Assembly: GCA_023228945.1 (NCBI GenBank)
Contig: JALOAI010000009.1
Location: 1-64,000, forward strand
DNA from: Pigmentiphaga sp.
GTDB lineage: Bacteria; Pseudomonadota; Gammaproteobacteria; Burkholderiales; Burkholderiaceae_B
Length of the DNA: 64,000 bases
Direction of reading: 5' to 3'
Shown here: positions 40,040-49,087 of the stretch, in pieces
Layout: the number at the start of each line of letters is the position of its first letter
Position numbering within the stretch: the stretch's first letter is position 1
The notes under the pieces: model-generated
What the model saw: only the letters and a program-made list of their open reading frames with translations
What the model was told of the DNA's origin: nothing
Database searches by the model: none
Made by a program: the position numbers and the translations under genes

Positions 40040-40954
40040 TCAGTTCTGGGCCGGCAGCAAGCCGCGCGGACGCACGAGCAATACGAGCGCCATCAGGATG
40101 TAAATGCTGGCCGAGACCAGGCTCGAACTCAGGCTGTCGCTGATTTCGGGCGGAAACAGCGAATACATCCATTGAGGTATGTAGGCGCGCCCCAGGGCGT
40201 CGACCATGCCGACCAGCAGCGCGCCCACAAGGGCGCCGCGCACCGAACCCAGGCCGCCGACGACGATGACCACCAGGGTGGTTATCAGGATGCGTTCGCC
40301 CATGCCGATCTCGACCGCCAGCAAAGGCGCGGCCATCACCGCCGCCACGCCGCAGAGCAAAGCGCCAAGGGTGAAGACCAGGGTGAACAGCCGCTGGATG
40401 TCGATGCCCAGCGCGTCGACCATCTCGCGGTCGTCGGCGCCTGCGCGCACCAGCATGCCCACCCGGGTGCGCGAGATCAGCCACCACAGGCCCAGGGCCA
40501 CGATGATCCCCACCACGATGAAGGCGAGGCGCATGATCGGATAAAAGAGGCCGGGCAGCACCTGGACCGAGCCGGCCAGGAACGCGGGGATGTCCATGAA
40601 GGGCGGGCTGCGGCCGAAGACGATACTCACCAGCTCGTTGGTGAACAGGCTGACGCCGATGGTGGCGAGTACCTGGTCGAGGTGGTCGCGGCGGTAAAGG
40701 TGGCGGATCACCAGCAATTCGATGATCAGGCCGTAGAGGCCCGCGCCCAGCACGGCGGCGACGATCCCCGCCAGGAACGAGCCGGTGGACATGGTGGCGA
40801 CGGCCGCGCAGAACGCCCCCACCATGTAGAACGAACCATGGGCGAGGTTGATGACGTTCATGATGCCGAACACCAGCGTCAGGCCGGATGCCAGCAGGAA
40901 CAGCAGGGCGCTGTATTGCAGGCCGTTGAGAACTTGCTCGAGGAACATCAGCAT
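40040..40954 (-). CDS. livH: Branched-chain amino acid ABC transporter permease LivH
   Basis: A 304-residue inner-membrane permease. The N-terminal signature ASGLTLVFGIMNVINLAHGSFYMVGAF, the cytoplasmic loop TRVGMLVRAGADDREMVDALGID and the C-terminal VVGGLGSVRGALVGALLVGMVDALG are all conserved. Two ATGs stand six bases apart (40954 and 40948); the outer was chosen, with an AGGAG 11 bases upstream. A 252-bp gap containing a strong hairpin separates it from livK. Confidence 0.92.
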   Translation of the reverse strand: MLMFLEQVLNGLQYSALLFLLASGLTLVFGIMNVINLAHGSFYMVGAFCAAVATMSTGSFLAGIVAAVLGAGLYGLIIELLVIRHLYRRDHLDQVLATIGVSLFTNELVSIVFGRSPPFMDIPAFLAGSVQVLPGLFYPIMRLAFIVVGIIVALGLWWLISRTRVGMLVRAGADDREMVDALGIDIQRLFTLVFTLGALLCGVAAVMAAPLLAVEIGMGERILITTLVVIVVGGLGSVRGALVGALLVGMVDALGRAYIPQWMYSLFPPEISDSLSSSLVSASIYILMALVLLVRPRGLLPAQN

Positions 40955-41145
40955 GGCCGGTATGACTCCTGGAGGGGCCGGCGAAGGATCCTGGCCGGAT
41001 GATCGGGAGAACGGTGGCTGCGCGTGGCGGAGGCGGGATCGCGGGCCGGACGCCTGGGGGCGGGGGGATGCATGGGGTTCAGATGGAGACTGCCGGGAAA
41101 CGGGGCGCGCCTGGCGGAGGTTTGGACCGCGCGCAGGATGACGAC

Positions 41146-41175
41146 GGCTCCGCACCGGGTGACCGGTGCGGAGCC
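41146..41175 (-). terminator. 13-bp hairpin between livK and livH
   Basis: Perfect arms ggctccgcaccgg (41146-41158) and ccggtgcggagcc (41163-41175) with a four-base loop sit 31 bases past the livK stop. There is no T-run, so it likely acts as a partial terminator or mRNA 3' stabiliser giving more receptor than membrane components, a common arrangement in binding-protein operons. Confidence 0.65.
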
Positions 41176-41206
41176 GGAGTGGCGGCGGTGCGCCGCCGGA
41201 ACGCGA

Positions 41207-42379
41207 TTAGAGCGAGCACTCCTTGCCGTGCGGATCGCTGTGGTCGGTGGCGATTTTGCGTACGGTTTTATAGTCGAGCTTGCCCTCGGCATCCGGCTCG
41301 ATATGCAGGAGATACCAATCCTGGATCGGGTGCTGGTTGTTGGCGAAGGCGAACTTGCCGCGCACGGTGGGGAAGTCGGCCTTGCGCAGGGCGGCGCGGA
41401 AGTCGTCGGCCCGGCCCTGGATGTCGCCGTCCACCGCCTCGAGCGCCGAACCGATCAGCAGCGCGGTGTCGTACGACGTGGCGGCGTAATCGGTGGGAAT
41501 GCGGCCGTATTCCTTCACGAAGCTATCGACGAACTGCTTGTTCTCGGCGTTGTCGAGGTCGGCGCTCCAGAGCGCCACGGTGTAGTAGCCCTTGCCGGCG
41601 TCGCCGGTGGCGGCGAGCATGCGGCGATCCATCGAATACACCGGCGTGATCATGGGGATCTTGCCGGACAGCCCCGAGTTGGCGAATTGCTTGGCCAGGT
41701 TGATGCCGGCGCCGCCGGGGTGGAACTGGAAGATGGCGTCGGGATTGAGCGAGCGGATGCGCGCGAGTTCGACGGAGAAGTCGTTCTGGTCGAGCTTGGT
41801 GTAGATCTCGGCCAGGATCTCGCCCTCGTACGTTGCCTTGAAGCCGTTGAGCGCATCGCGGCCGGCCTGGTAGTTGGGCGCCATGATGACCATGCGCTTG
41901 TAGCCCATGTCGTTGGCGGCCAGGCCGGCGGTATCGCTGTAGGAGTCGTTCTGGAACGCCACCGAGAAATAGTTGGCGTTGCAGTTTTTGCCGGCGAAGT
42001 TGGACGGGCCGGCGTTGAGGCTGACGTAATAGCCGCCCGCGCCGAGCACCGTGGGGGCCACGGCCGTGAGGACGTTGGAGAAGTTGATGCCGGTGAACAG
42101 GCGCACGCCGCTCTGTACCATTTTGTCGGCGATCTGCTTGCCGTTGGCGGGCTTGAGCGCGTCGTCTTCGACGATAACATTGACCGGCACGCCGCCCAGC
42201 TTGCCGCCGCCTTGTTTGACGGCCAGCATGAAGCCATCGCGTTCGTCTTCGCCGATATAGCCGGCGGGTGTCGAGAGAGTGGTGATGAAGCCGATATCGA
42301 CCGGTTTGTCGGCGGCAAGGGCCGGCGTTGCCAGGGCCAGGCCGGTGGCGAACAAGGAAGTCATGGCAATACGTGACAT
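41207..42379 (-). CDS. livK: Branched-chain amino acid ABC transporter substrate-binding protein
   Basis: A 390-residue periplasmic receptor of the Leu/Ile/Val-binding (type I) fold. The signal peptide is MSRIAMTSLFATGLALATPALAA (about residues 1-23). The mature protein begins DKPVDIGFITTLSTPAGYIG, and the family block DERDGFMLAVKQGGGKLGG follows. The C-terminus holds KADFPTVRGKFAFANNQHP, typical of the family branch that includes amide and aromatic-acid receptors. The start at 42379 gives a proper signal. It is the first gene of livKHMGF and divergent from a GntR regulator. The actual ligand may not be a branched-chain amino acid. Confidence 0.9.
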   Translation of the reverse strand: MSRIAMTSLFATGLALATPALAADKPVDIGFITTLSTPAGYIGEDERDGFMLAVKQGGGKLGGVPVNVIVEDDALKPANGKQIADKMVQSGVRLFTGINFSNVLTAVAPTVLGAGGYYVSLNAGPSNFAGKNCNANYFSVAFQNDSYSDTAGLAANDMGYKRMVIMAPNYQAGRDALNGFKATYEGEILAEIYTKLDQNDFSVELARIRSLNPDAIFQFHPGGAGINLAKQFANSGLSGKIPMITPVYSMDRRMLAATGDAGKGYYTVALWSADLDNAENKQFVDSFVKEYGRIPTDYAATSYDTALLIGSALEAVDGDIQGRADDFRAALRKADFPTVRGKFAFANNQHPIQDWYLLHIEPDAEGKLDYKTVRKIATDHSDPHGKECSL

Positions 42380-42688
42380 GAGGCGTGTCTCCGTGGGATG
42401 AACTGCAGCTATGGGGCTGGTAATGCTACAACGCTGGATGCCGCGGGCTTGGCCGCCGAGGCGTACGCGCCCCAGGCGGCACAGGGCAGGTGTCGCTATG
42501 GTAACCATGCTTGCGAGCTGGCGGGTTGAGTTGAAACAAGGTTTTAATGTACCCGGTGTCGAGCGGTTATTGGCCCGCAGCCGCATGCGCGCCGCCGCGG
42601 GCGGGTTGCGGTGCCTGGCGTCGCGCGACGCCGACAGCCTATTATATTTGCGATAATTATTTGATTTTCGAAAATAGTTTGTGGCAAC
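42380..42688. promoter_or_regulatory. Divergent control region livK / gntR with perfect palindrome
   Basis: This 309-bp region separates the liv operon from a GntR-type gene. The livK-proximal part is GC-rich. The last 60 bases are AT-rich and hold a perfect 12-bp palindrome attttcgaaaat at 42664-42675, a plausible GntR operator. Its position 13 bp before the first gntR start codon suggests autoregulation. No gene is seen in the region. Confidence 0.5.
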
Positions 42689-43477
42689 ATGGCGTCGCCA
42701 CTTCTTTTTTTCGTCATCATGGCCTTTTCCTATCCTTTTGCCGTTTCGGATGTGTCCGGTGCGGGCTCGACCCTCGATGGCGCGCGCGCCGAGCGGGGCC
42801 TGCCGTTGTCGGAGCAGGCCTATCGCAATTTGCGGCGCGACATTCTCAACGGCACGCTGGAGCCCGACATACCCTTGCGCTTCGAAGGGCTGAAGGAGCG
42901 TTACGGCCTGAGCTTTTCGCCATTGCGCGAAGCCCTGGCCAGGCTGCAGGCCGAGCGGCTGGTCACCGCCACCGCGCTGCGGGGTTATCGCGTGGCGGAG
43001 GTCTCGCTAACCGAAATGTGGGACGCCATTCAAACCCGCGTGCTACTCGAAACCGCGGCCTTGCGCGATTCGCTGGCGCGGGGCGACGAGGCCTGGGAAG
43101 AACGGGTGGACATTTCCTTTCATGCCCTGGAGCGCCAGTCGGCACGCCTCGCGGTCGAGGCCGGGCGAAGCGAAGAGCCGGCCATCGAAATGCTCGAAGA
43201 GCGCCACCGGCAATTCCACGAGGCGCTGATCAGCGGCGCCTCATCGCGCTGGTTGCGAGAATTGTCCGCCACCCTGTATGGCCAGACCGAACGCTATCGC
43301 CGCCCCATTCTGGCGCGGCGTTGGCAGGAGTCCGGCGACCGGGGCGGCGTCCAGGATGAGCACCGCGCGTTGCGCGACGCGGCGCTGTCGCGCCAGGCCG
43401 ATCTGGCCTGCGAACTGCTGGGCGCGCATTTGCGGCGTACCGGCGAGTTCATCGAGCGTTCGGGCTTGCTGGCCTGA
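42689..43477 (+). CDS. GntR family transcriptional regulator (FadR-type)
   Basis: A 262-residue regulator with an N-terminal winged helix (LSEQAYRNLRRDILNGTLEPDIPLRFEGL, then YGLSFSPLREALARLQAERLV). A C-terminal all-helical FCD effector domain follows, with ligand-type residues in ERHRQFHEALISG and DEHRALRDAALSRQADLACELLGAHLRR. The first ATG (42689) lies very close to the palindrome; a second at 42719 is possible. It is divergent from the liv operon, which it may control, and convergent with phoX. The effector is unknown. Confidence 0.85.
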   Translation: MASPLLFFVIMAFSYPFAVSDVSGAGSTLDGARAERGLPLSEQAYRNLRRDILNGTLEPDIPLRFEGLKERYGLSFSPLREALARLQAERLVTATALRGYRVAEVSLTEMWDAIQTRVLLETAALRDSLARGDEAWEERVDISFHALERQSARLAVEAGRSEEPAIEMLEERHRQFHEALISGASSRWLRELSATLYGQTERYRRPILARRWQESGDRGGVQDEHRALRDAALSRQADLACELLGAHLRRTGEFIERSGLLA

Positions 43478-43517
43478 ACGGGCCCCGGGGCCGTTTCGCT
43501 AGGGTTTGCGTCGCGGA

Positions 43518-45533
43518 TCAGGTACCGACCTTGCCGCCGTCTTCCTTCCAGATCACCACGGTGGCCGAGCGCGGACGGCCGCCGGAGGCTTCGGGCCACT
43601 TGGAGAACGCCAGTGCGTCCTGCCCGGGGCCGACGTCGGGGCGGCGCGGGTGGCTGCCGTACTCGCCCGGGTGCTGGATGTTGACGAACACCGTCTTCTG
43701 GTCGGGCGTCCAGGTGATGCCCGTGACCTCGCAGCCCGAGGGACCGACCAGGAAGCGGCGGATTTCACCGCTTTCGGGGTCGCCGATCAGCATCTGGTTG
43801 TTGCCCATGCCGGCGTAGGCGCCGGCGTTGGAGAAGTTGCCGTCGGTCTGGATCCACAGGCGTCCGTCGGCGTCGAAGGCGAGGCCGTCGGGGCTGTTGA
43901 ACAGGTTTTCGGTCGTCACATTGTCCGAACCTTTCATCAGGCCGGTGGCGTGCACGATCGGGTTGCCGGCCAGCACGTACAAGTCCCATTCGAACGTCAG
44001 CGCGGCGGCGTCGCCGCCCGCTTCGCGCCAGCGGATGATTTGGCCGTAGACGTTGGCGGCACGCGGGTTGGCGTCGTTGGTATCGCCTTCCTTGCGGCTG
44101 CTATTGTTGGTGAGCGTGAGGTAGACATCGCCGTTGTCGGGATGCACGGTAACCCACTCGGGCCGGTCCATCGGCGTCGCGCCCACGGCGTCGGCCGCCA
44201 GGCGGGTCTTGATCAGCAGCTCGGCCTGGGTGGCAAAAATATCGCCCAGGGTGCGGCCGTCGGTCGTGCGGGTGGCACGCTCGAGCAGAATCCACTCGCC
44301 GTTGCCCATCATGTCGCCACTGGCGGCGCCGTCATGGAAGCGGGCGACATAAAGCTTGCCGCTCTCCAACAGGTTGCGGTTGGCGGCCATATTGCCTTCC
44401 ACGTACTTATCGTCCGACACGAATTTGTAGACGTAATCGTTGGCCTGGTCGTCGCCCATGTAAACCACCACGCGATTGTCGGCGGCCAGGGTTTGCGCGG
44501 CGTTCTCGTGCTTGATGCGGCCGAGTGCGGTACGTTTCTTGGGAGTGGACGATGGATCGAAGGGATCGATCTCGACGATCCAGCCGAAGCGGTTGGCTTC
44601 ATTGGGTTCTTTTTTATAGTCGAAGCGCTCGTCCAGGTCTTCCCAGTTGTAGCCCGAGCGGCCGGCCGGCAGGCCATAGCGGCGATGGTTGGCATCCCGC
44701 GTATCGCCTTCGGTGAGGGTGCCGAAGTAGCCGTTGAAGTTCTCCTCACAGGTGAGGTAGGTGCCCCACAAGGTGTAGCCGTTGCCACAGTTGTTGAGCG
44801 TACCCAGCGCCATCTGGCCGGTCGGGTCGGCCTTGGTCTGCATGAGGGTATGGCCGGCGGCGGGGCCGGTCAGGCTCATCGGGCTGTTGCCATGCAGGCG
44901 GCGGTTGTAGCGCGAGGGGACGACCACCTGCCATTCGCCGCCGGGCTGGCGGCGCACGTGCACCACCGAGATGCCATGGGCGTTCTGGCCTTTGCGGATC
45001 CAGTCCAGCGACCAGTTCGCGCCGCCGGGCTCGACCTCGGGCGGGAAAAAATACTCGGGGTTGAAGTATTCGTGGTTCATCACCAGCAAACCCTCTTCGC
45101 TCTCGCCGTCGCGCAGCGGGAAGAAGTGCATGCCGTCGTGGTTATCGCCCACTTGCAGCGCCTGTGCCGCGGCGTCGTCGCGCGCATCGCCGCGCCAGGC
45201 CGGGCTGTTGGCGAACAGCGGGTCGCCCCAGCGGGTGATGATCTGATGGCGATAGCCCGCCGGAACTTCGATCGTGTCGGCCGTGCTCATCGCCACCGCG
45301 GCGAAGCCGAGCAGCGGCTCTGTAGGCGGCGTGGCGCCGCCACCGTCATCCGACGGGCCGTCGTCATCGCTGCCGCCACAGGCTGCAAGCGTGCCGCCCA
45401 TGAAGCCCAGGGCGCCGAGGCCCAGGCCGGTTTTCATGAAGCCGCGGCGGGATACCGCGCGCTTGACGACGTCGTTGAAATGGGTGTTCTGGGTGGGGTT
45501 GGTGGGGAGGTCGTCGAGATCGAAGGCGCTCAT
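43518..45533 (-). CDS. phoX: PhoX family alkaline phosphatase (Tat-exported)
   Basis: A 671-residue DUF839/PhoX phosphomonoesterase that releases phosphate from organic esters in the periplasm, using Ca2+/Fe3+. The signal has a twin-arginine motif SRRGFMK (28-34) and ends in LAACGG (Cys52), so it may be lipid-anchored. Family blocks are GDNHDGMHFFPL, LLVMNHEYFNPEY, YLTCEENFNGYFG, NRFGWIVEIDPFDP and SPDGLAFDADGRLWIQTDGN. Both the cofactor-coordinating acidic residues and full length are present. Four PHO-box half-sites precede the start, showing phosphate-starvation control by PhoB. Confidence 0.93.
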   Translation of the reverse strand: MSAFDLDDLPTNPTQNTHFNDVVKRAVSRRGFMKTGLGLGALGFMGGTLAACGGSDDDGPSDDGGGATPPTEPLLGFAAVAMSTADTIEVPAGYRHQIITRWGDPLFANSPAWRGDARDDAAAQALQVGDNHDGMHFFPLRDGESEEGLLVMNHEYFNPEYFFPPEVEPGGANWSLDWIRKGQNAHGISVVHVRRQPGGEWQVVVPSRYNRRLHGNSPMSLTGPAAGHTLMQTKADPTGQMALGTLNNCGNGYTLWGTYLTCEENFNGYFGTLTEGDTRDANHRRYGLPAGRSGYNWEDLDERFDYKKEPNEANRFGWIVEIDPFDPSSTPKKRTALGRIKHENAAQTLAADNRVVVYMGDDQANDYVYKFVSDDKYVEGNMAANRNLLESGKLYVARFHDGAASGDMMGNGEWILLERATRTTDGRTLGDIFATQAELLIKTRLAADAVGATPMDRPEWVTVHPDNGDVYLTLTNNSSRKEGDTNDANPRAANVYGQIIRWREAGGDAAALTFEWDLYVLAGNPIVHATGLMKGSDNVTTENLFNSPDGLAFDADGRLWIQTDGNFSNAGAYAGMGNNQMLIGDPESGEIRRFLVGPSGCEVTGITWTPDQKTVFVNIQHPGEYGSHPRRPDVGPGQDALAFSKWPEASGGRPRSATVVIWKEDGGKVGT

Positions 45534-45596
45534 TGCTGCATCCTGTATCGTGGCGGGTCGAAAAACCGATTAACCCGCGCACGATACGAATGCCGT

Positions 45597-45635
45597 GTGG
45601 CAGCATGATGGCACGACGATGGCAGAAATATGACG
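45597..45635 (-). promoter_or_regulatory. Multi-repeat PHO box upstream of phoX
   Basis: On the minus strand four direct half-sites occur: GTCAT, TGCCAT, TGCCAT and TGCCAC. They are spaced 10, 11 and 11 bp and separated by short A/T- or C/G-containing links (cgtcatatttctgccatc covers the best pair). This matches the PhoB-binding PHO box (CTGTCAT repeats every 11 bp). It lies about 65-100 bp before the phoX start. Confidence 0.75.
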
Positions 45636-45731
45636 CCACGCGCCGGTCGAGACCTGGCCGGATGGTTTTCGGCGACTGGCCGCTATCCCGAAGGAGGTGT
45701 CGATCGGACGTTGGCAGCGGTCCGAGTGGGG

Positions 45732-46334
45732 TCAGAGTTTCGGGCCTGGTTGGCCCGGGGCAGTGGCAGCCTCCGCCGTCAGGTGCGTGGCGTTGGCGGC
45801 AGCCGCGCGCAGGCCCGCCAGGCAATCGTCCAGCCCCTGCTCCAACCGCGCGGGTGCCAAGCGCGGTGTCACACATAGCCACGGCTCGCCGTAACCCTCT
45901 GGAGCTTTGGCATAAACGAAGCCGCGGTGAGCGGCGGCGGGCTTCAAGGGCTTTCCCGGCTCAAGGGCCGATGCCGGACGCGAGGCTGCGTGATACGTTG
46001 AGTCCCGACCTGGGGCGGACGGTGGCAGTTTCAAGGTGGCCAGCGCATCCGGAGCGTTCCAGGGATCCGTATCGGAAGACGAAAGAATCGCATAGCCCGC
46101 CAGGTAATAGGCCGCCACCTCGCATTGCGCCGCCTCGTCGATGGGGCGGTTGCGCATGTCGTGCACCGGATAGCCGCTGCGCGCCGTCACCACCGGGGTC
46201 TGGGCGCAGGTGGCGGCCGCCATGGGCACCATGGGTTGGATGTTCTGATCGTCGTCGCCACCGCAGCCGTGCAGCACAGCCAGGGTGCAGGCGACCGCCA
46301 GGCCGGGGCCGCCCCGACGCAGAGGGGAACACAT
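45732..46334 (-). CDS. Hypothetical lipoprotein
   Basis: A 200-residue protein of unknown function. The start at 46334, preceded by GGAG, gives a signal peptide MCSPLRRGGPGLAVACTLAV ending in a lipobox (VLHGCGGDDD), so it is probably an outer- or inner-membrane lipoprotein. The remainder contains two cysteines (TCAQTP, AQCEVAAYYLAG) that could pair. It also has a central WNAPDALATLKL stretch and a third Cys near WLCVTPRL. No domain is recognised. It lies upstream of the phoX PHO box on the same strand, so joint expression is not indicated. Confidence 0.6.
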   Translation of the reverse strand: MCSPLRRGGPGLAVACTLAVLHGCGGDDDQNIQPMVPMAAATCAQTPVVTARSGYPVHDMRNRPIDEAAQCEVAAYYLAGYAILSSSDTDPWNAPDALATLKLPPSAPGRDSTYHAASRPASALEPGKPLKPAAAHRGFVYAKAPEGYGEPWLCVTPRLAPARLEQGLDDCLAGLRAAAANATHLTAEAATAPGQPGPKL

Positions 46335-46555
46335 GATCGGGACTCCAGACGATACTGCGACACGGAAAGCAGGCGCGGGCGCGGGGGCGCGCCGGTACAT
46401 CCCGAATGGATGGCCTCATAGGACCGAGTGTGTCAAAGATGCCGGGGGTTGCCCAGTCTCATTTGTCTCGAAAGTCTCGGCGCCGGGCATTCAAGACTGG
46501 GCGCATCATCGTGGGCGACGGCGAAATGGAAAGCGTGGTACGCCGCCCCCGAGGG

Positions 46556-47050
46556 TCAGTTTTGTCGCAGATATGTCACGAAATCGTAGGGCAGCCCGTC
46601 ATGCGCGGGTTGGGACAGGCGTTCGGTTTCCACCCAGCCCGGAGGAAGCTTGGGAAACACCGCATCGCCGGCCACGTCCACGCCCAGCTCGGTGGCGACC
46701 ACGCGCCGGGCGAGTGGCAGCGCCAGCCGGTACAACTGCTCGCCGCCAATGACGAACACCTCGTCGGCCTCGCCCGCGGCCGCCAGCGCGTGTTCCAGGC
46801 TTCCGGTGACGGTGGCGCCGGGCGCCTCGTAAGCGGGATTCCGGCTGATGACGATATTGAGCCGGCCAGGCAAGGCGCGCGGCAAGGATTCCCAGGTGCG
46901 GCGGCCCATGATGACGGGGTGGCCCAGGGTGGTGCGCTTGAAGTGGGCGAGATCGGGTGGCAGCCGCCAGGGGAGCTGGTTGTCGCGGCCTATGGTGCGG
47001 TTGCGGGCGTAGGCGACGATCAGGGAGAGGCGGGGCAAGGGCGGGTTCAC
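46556..47050 (-). CDS. folA: Dihydrofolate reductase
   Basis: A 164-residue NADPH-dependent enzyme producing tetrahydrofolate, needed to recycle the dihydrofolate made by thymidylate synthase. Family features are LIVAYARNRTIGRDNQLPW at the N-terminus, ADLAHF-like DLAHFKRTTLGHPVIMGRRTWESL (NADPH and substrate contacts), and VFVIGGEQLY. The start codon is uncertain: GTG at 47050 was chosen, with TTG at 47056 as an alternative. It lies 15 bp after thyA on the same strand, the classic thyA-folA pair. Confidence 0.93.
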   Translation of the reverse strand: MNPPLPRLSLIVAYARNRTIGRDNQLPWRLPPDLAHFKRTTLGHPVIMGRRTWESLPRALPGRLNIVISRNPAYEAPGATVTGSLEHALAAAGEADEVFVIGGEQLYRLALPLARRVVATELGVDVAGDAVFPKLPPGWVETERLSQPAHDGLPYDFVTYLRQN

Positions 47051-47065
47051 TGGCAATCGATTCGG

Positions 47066-47863
47066 TCAGACCGCCACCGGCGCCTTGATATGCGGATGGC
47101 TTTGATAATCGATGATCTCGAAATCCTCGAGTTCGTAGTCGAACAGACTGGGCGGCCGGCGCCGGATCTCCAGGCGGGGATAAGGAAACGGCGCGCGCGC
47201 CAGCTGGGTCTCGACCTGCTCGAAATGATTCTGGTACAGATGACAGTCGCCGCCCGTCCAGATGAAGTCGCCGGGCAGGAGATCGCATTGCTGCGCCACC
47301 ATATGGGTGAGCAGGGCATAGCTGGCGATGTTGAACGGCACCCCCAGGAAAATATCCGCCGAACGCTGGTAGAGCTGGCACGACAGCCGGCCCCCGGCCA
47401 CGTAGAACTGGAACAGCGCGTGGCAGGGCGGCAGCGCCATGTTCGGGATGTCGGCCACGTTCCAGGCCGAGACGATCAGCCGGCGAGAATCGGGATGGAT
47501 GCGGATCTGCTCGAGCACTTGCGTGATCTGGTCGATGTGCCCGCCGTCGGGTCTGGGCCAGGAACGCCACTGCACGCCGTAGATCGGGCCCAGCGAACCG
47601 TCCTCGCGCGCCCATTCATCCCAAATGCTCACGCCGCGCTCCTGCAGCCAGCGCACGTTGGCCTCGCCGCGCAGAAACCAGAGCAGTTCGAGAATGATGC
47701 TGCGCAGATGCAGCTTTTTGGTGGTGACCAGCGGAAAACCCTGGGCAAGGTCGAAGCGCATCTGGTGGCCGAACACCGAGCGGGTGCCGGTGCCGGTGCG
47801 GTCGGTCTTGGCGATGCCATGTTCATAGACATGGCGCATGAGGTCTTCGTATTGCTGGGGCAT
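47066..47863 (-). CDS. thyA: Thymidylate synthase
   Basis: A 265-residue enzyme that methylates dUMP to dTMP using methylene-tetrahydrofolate. The catalytic cysteine is Cys147 in ALPPCHALFQFYV. The substrate arginines lie in DRTGTGTRSVFG and PDSRRLIVSAWN. The NxxDxHxYxNH-type segment WTGGDCHLYQNH and the C-terminal region SHPHIKAPVAV are complete. The start at 47863 gives the standard family length (longer frames add 24 residues). It is upstream of folA in one operon. Confidence 0.95.
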   Translation of the reverse strand: MPQQYEDLMRHVYEHGIAKTDRTGTGTRSVFGHQMRFDLAQGFPLVTTKKLHLRSIILELLWFLRGEANVRWLQERGVSIWDEWAREDGSLGPIYGVQWRSWPRPDGGHIDQITQVLEQIRIHPDSRRLIVSAWNVADIPNMALPPCHALFQFYVAGGRLSCQLYQRSADIFLGVPFNIASYALLTHMVAQQCDLLPGDFIWTGGDCHLYQNHFEQVETQLARAPFPYPRLEIRRRPPSLFDYELEDFEIIDYQSHPHIKAPVAV

Positions 47864-48181
47864 GGCGGCGGTGGCGCGCGATGGCAGGACCCGACGCGCG
47901 GGGCGGCCATAGAGGGCGCGGAAGATAGAATGCAAAACGCATCATCTTCTCATAAATCATCGCGATCCGGAGTGAGGGAACTCAGCCCCATTTGACCACG
48001 TGCCCAGGCGCATGCCCCGTCACCCGGGACGAAGCCGGCGCTTGCCCGACGTCCACGGACCCCTTACCCTTCGGACAGGAGGTGTCCACCATGTGCCAGC
48101 CGAGATGGTGTTGCAAACCGCTTTCCTCTTCGCGAACCGCGTGGCGGTGCGCCATGCGCCCAGCCGTCGGTCGCTGACGCC
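47864..48181. other. Intergenic region thyA / lysR with repeat fragment
   Basis: A 318-bp region between the divergent thyA and LysR genes, carrying both promoters. Around 47992-48012 the minus strand reads a version of the dispersed repeat end (tgcgcctgggcacgtggtca). Nothing else was recognised; small frames here do not resemble known proteins. Confidence 0.5.
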
Positions 48182-49087
48182 ATGGAATTGCGCCAACTGC
48201 GCTATTTCGTGGAAACGGCCCGCCGCCGCAGCATCACCCGGGCCGCGGCGGCGCTGCATATCGTGCAGCCGGCGCTTACCGCGCAGATCAAGGCGCTGGA
48301 GGCGGAGCTGGGCACGGTGTTGTTCCATCGTTCGCCGCGCGGCGTCAGTCTTACCGATAGCGGCGAAGCGGTGCTCCGCGATGCGCTTGCCGTCCTGAGC
48401 GCGGTCGACGATCTCAAGCGCCGGCACCAGGCCGCGCCGCCGACGCCGCGCATCGTCAGGGTGGGCATTCCCAACGGCCTCACGCGAACCTTTGCCGCGC
48501 AGCTGCTTGCGCGAGCGCAGAGCGAGGCGGGGGTCGTGGTGGAAATCATCGAAAGCATGTCGGGCCACTTGCTGGAGTGGCTCAAGGCCGGCCGGCTGGA
48601 GATCGGTGTGCTCTTTGCGGTCCAGCCGCTGCGCTCGCTGGATGTCCGCGCTTTGTCCACCGATACCATCAACCTCGTGGGGCCGCCCCGGGCGCTGGAT
48701 TTTTCAGCGCCGGTGGAGTTCGACCAATTGGGCGGCTACCCCCTGATTCTGCCGAGCGCCAAACACGGACTCACGCGTCTGATCGAGGGCCAGGCCCGGC
48801 GGGCGCGCACGCCGCTCACGCGCCGCGCCACCCTGGATTCGGTGGCCGAGATCAAGCATTTGGTGTCGCAGGGAGTCGGCTATACCCTGTTGGCGCGCAT
48901 GGCATATCAAACGGAGTTCGAGCAGGGCCTGCTATCGGCCGCGCCCCTGCGCAATCCGGTATTCACGCGCGAGCTCGTCACCGCCACCCGCCGCCAGCAG
49001 GAAGCACCACACGACGTGCTGCGCGTGCGGGAATTGGTGCACGAGGTTTGCGGCAGCGGTGCGCAAGCCCTGTTCACCCCACGGTAA
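48182..49087 (+). CDS. LysR family transcriptional regulator (1)
   Basis: A 301-residue LysR regulator. The winged helix is at the N-terminus (MELRQLRYFVETARRRSITRAAAALHIVQPALTAQIKALE), followed by a co-inducer domain with the type 2 periplasmic-binding fold. It resembles the Nac/Cbl branch in its short N-terminal helix pair. The end overlaps the 3' end of a convergent Bug gene by 14 bp. It may control the Bug-choline sulfatase-Bug cluster that follows, though it is convergent with it. The co-inducer is unknown. Confidence 0.88.
   Translation: MELRQLRYFVETARRRSITRAAAALHIVQPALTAQIKALEAELGTVLFHRSPRGVSLTDSGEAVLRDALAVLSAVDDLKRRHQAAPPTPRIVRVGIPNGLTRTFAAQLLARAQSEAGVVVEIIESMSGHLLEWLKAGRLEIGVLFAVQPLRSLDVRALSTDTINLVGPPRALDFSAPVEFDQLGGYPLILPSAKHGLTRLIEGQARRARTPLTRRATLDSVAEIKHLVSQGVGYTLLARMAYQTEFEQGLLSAAPLRNPVFTRELVTATRRQQEAPHDVLRVRELVHEVCGSGAQALFTPR

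Noticed and set aside
39413..41002. 529-codon plus-strand frame across livM and livH
   Set aside because: It is the antisense of two clear membrane permeases and is rich in His/Gln/Asp, with no homology features.
43506..45608. 700-codon frame antisense to phoX
   Set aside because: The opposite frame encodes a full PhoX with Tat signal and conserved motifs; the antisense frame has none.
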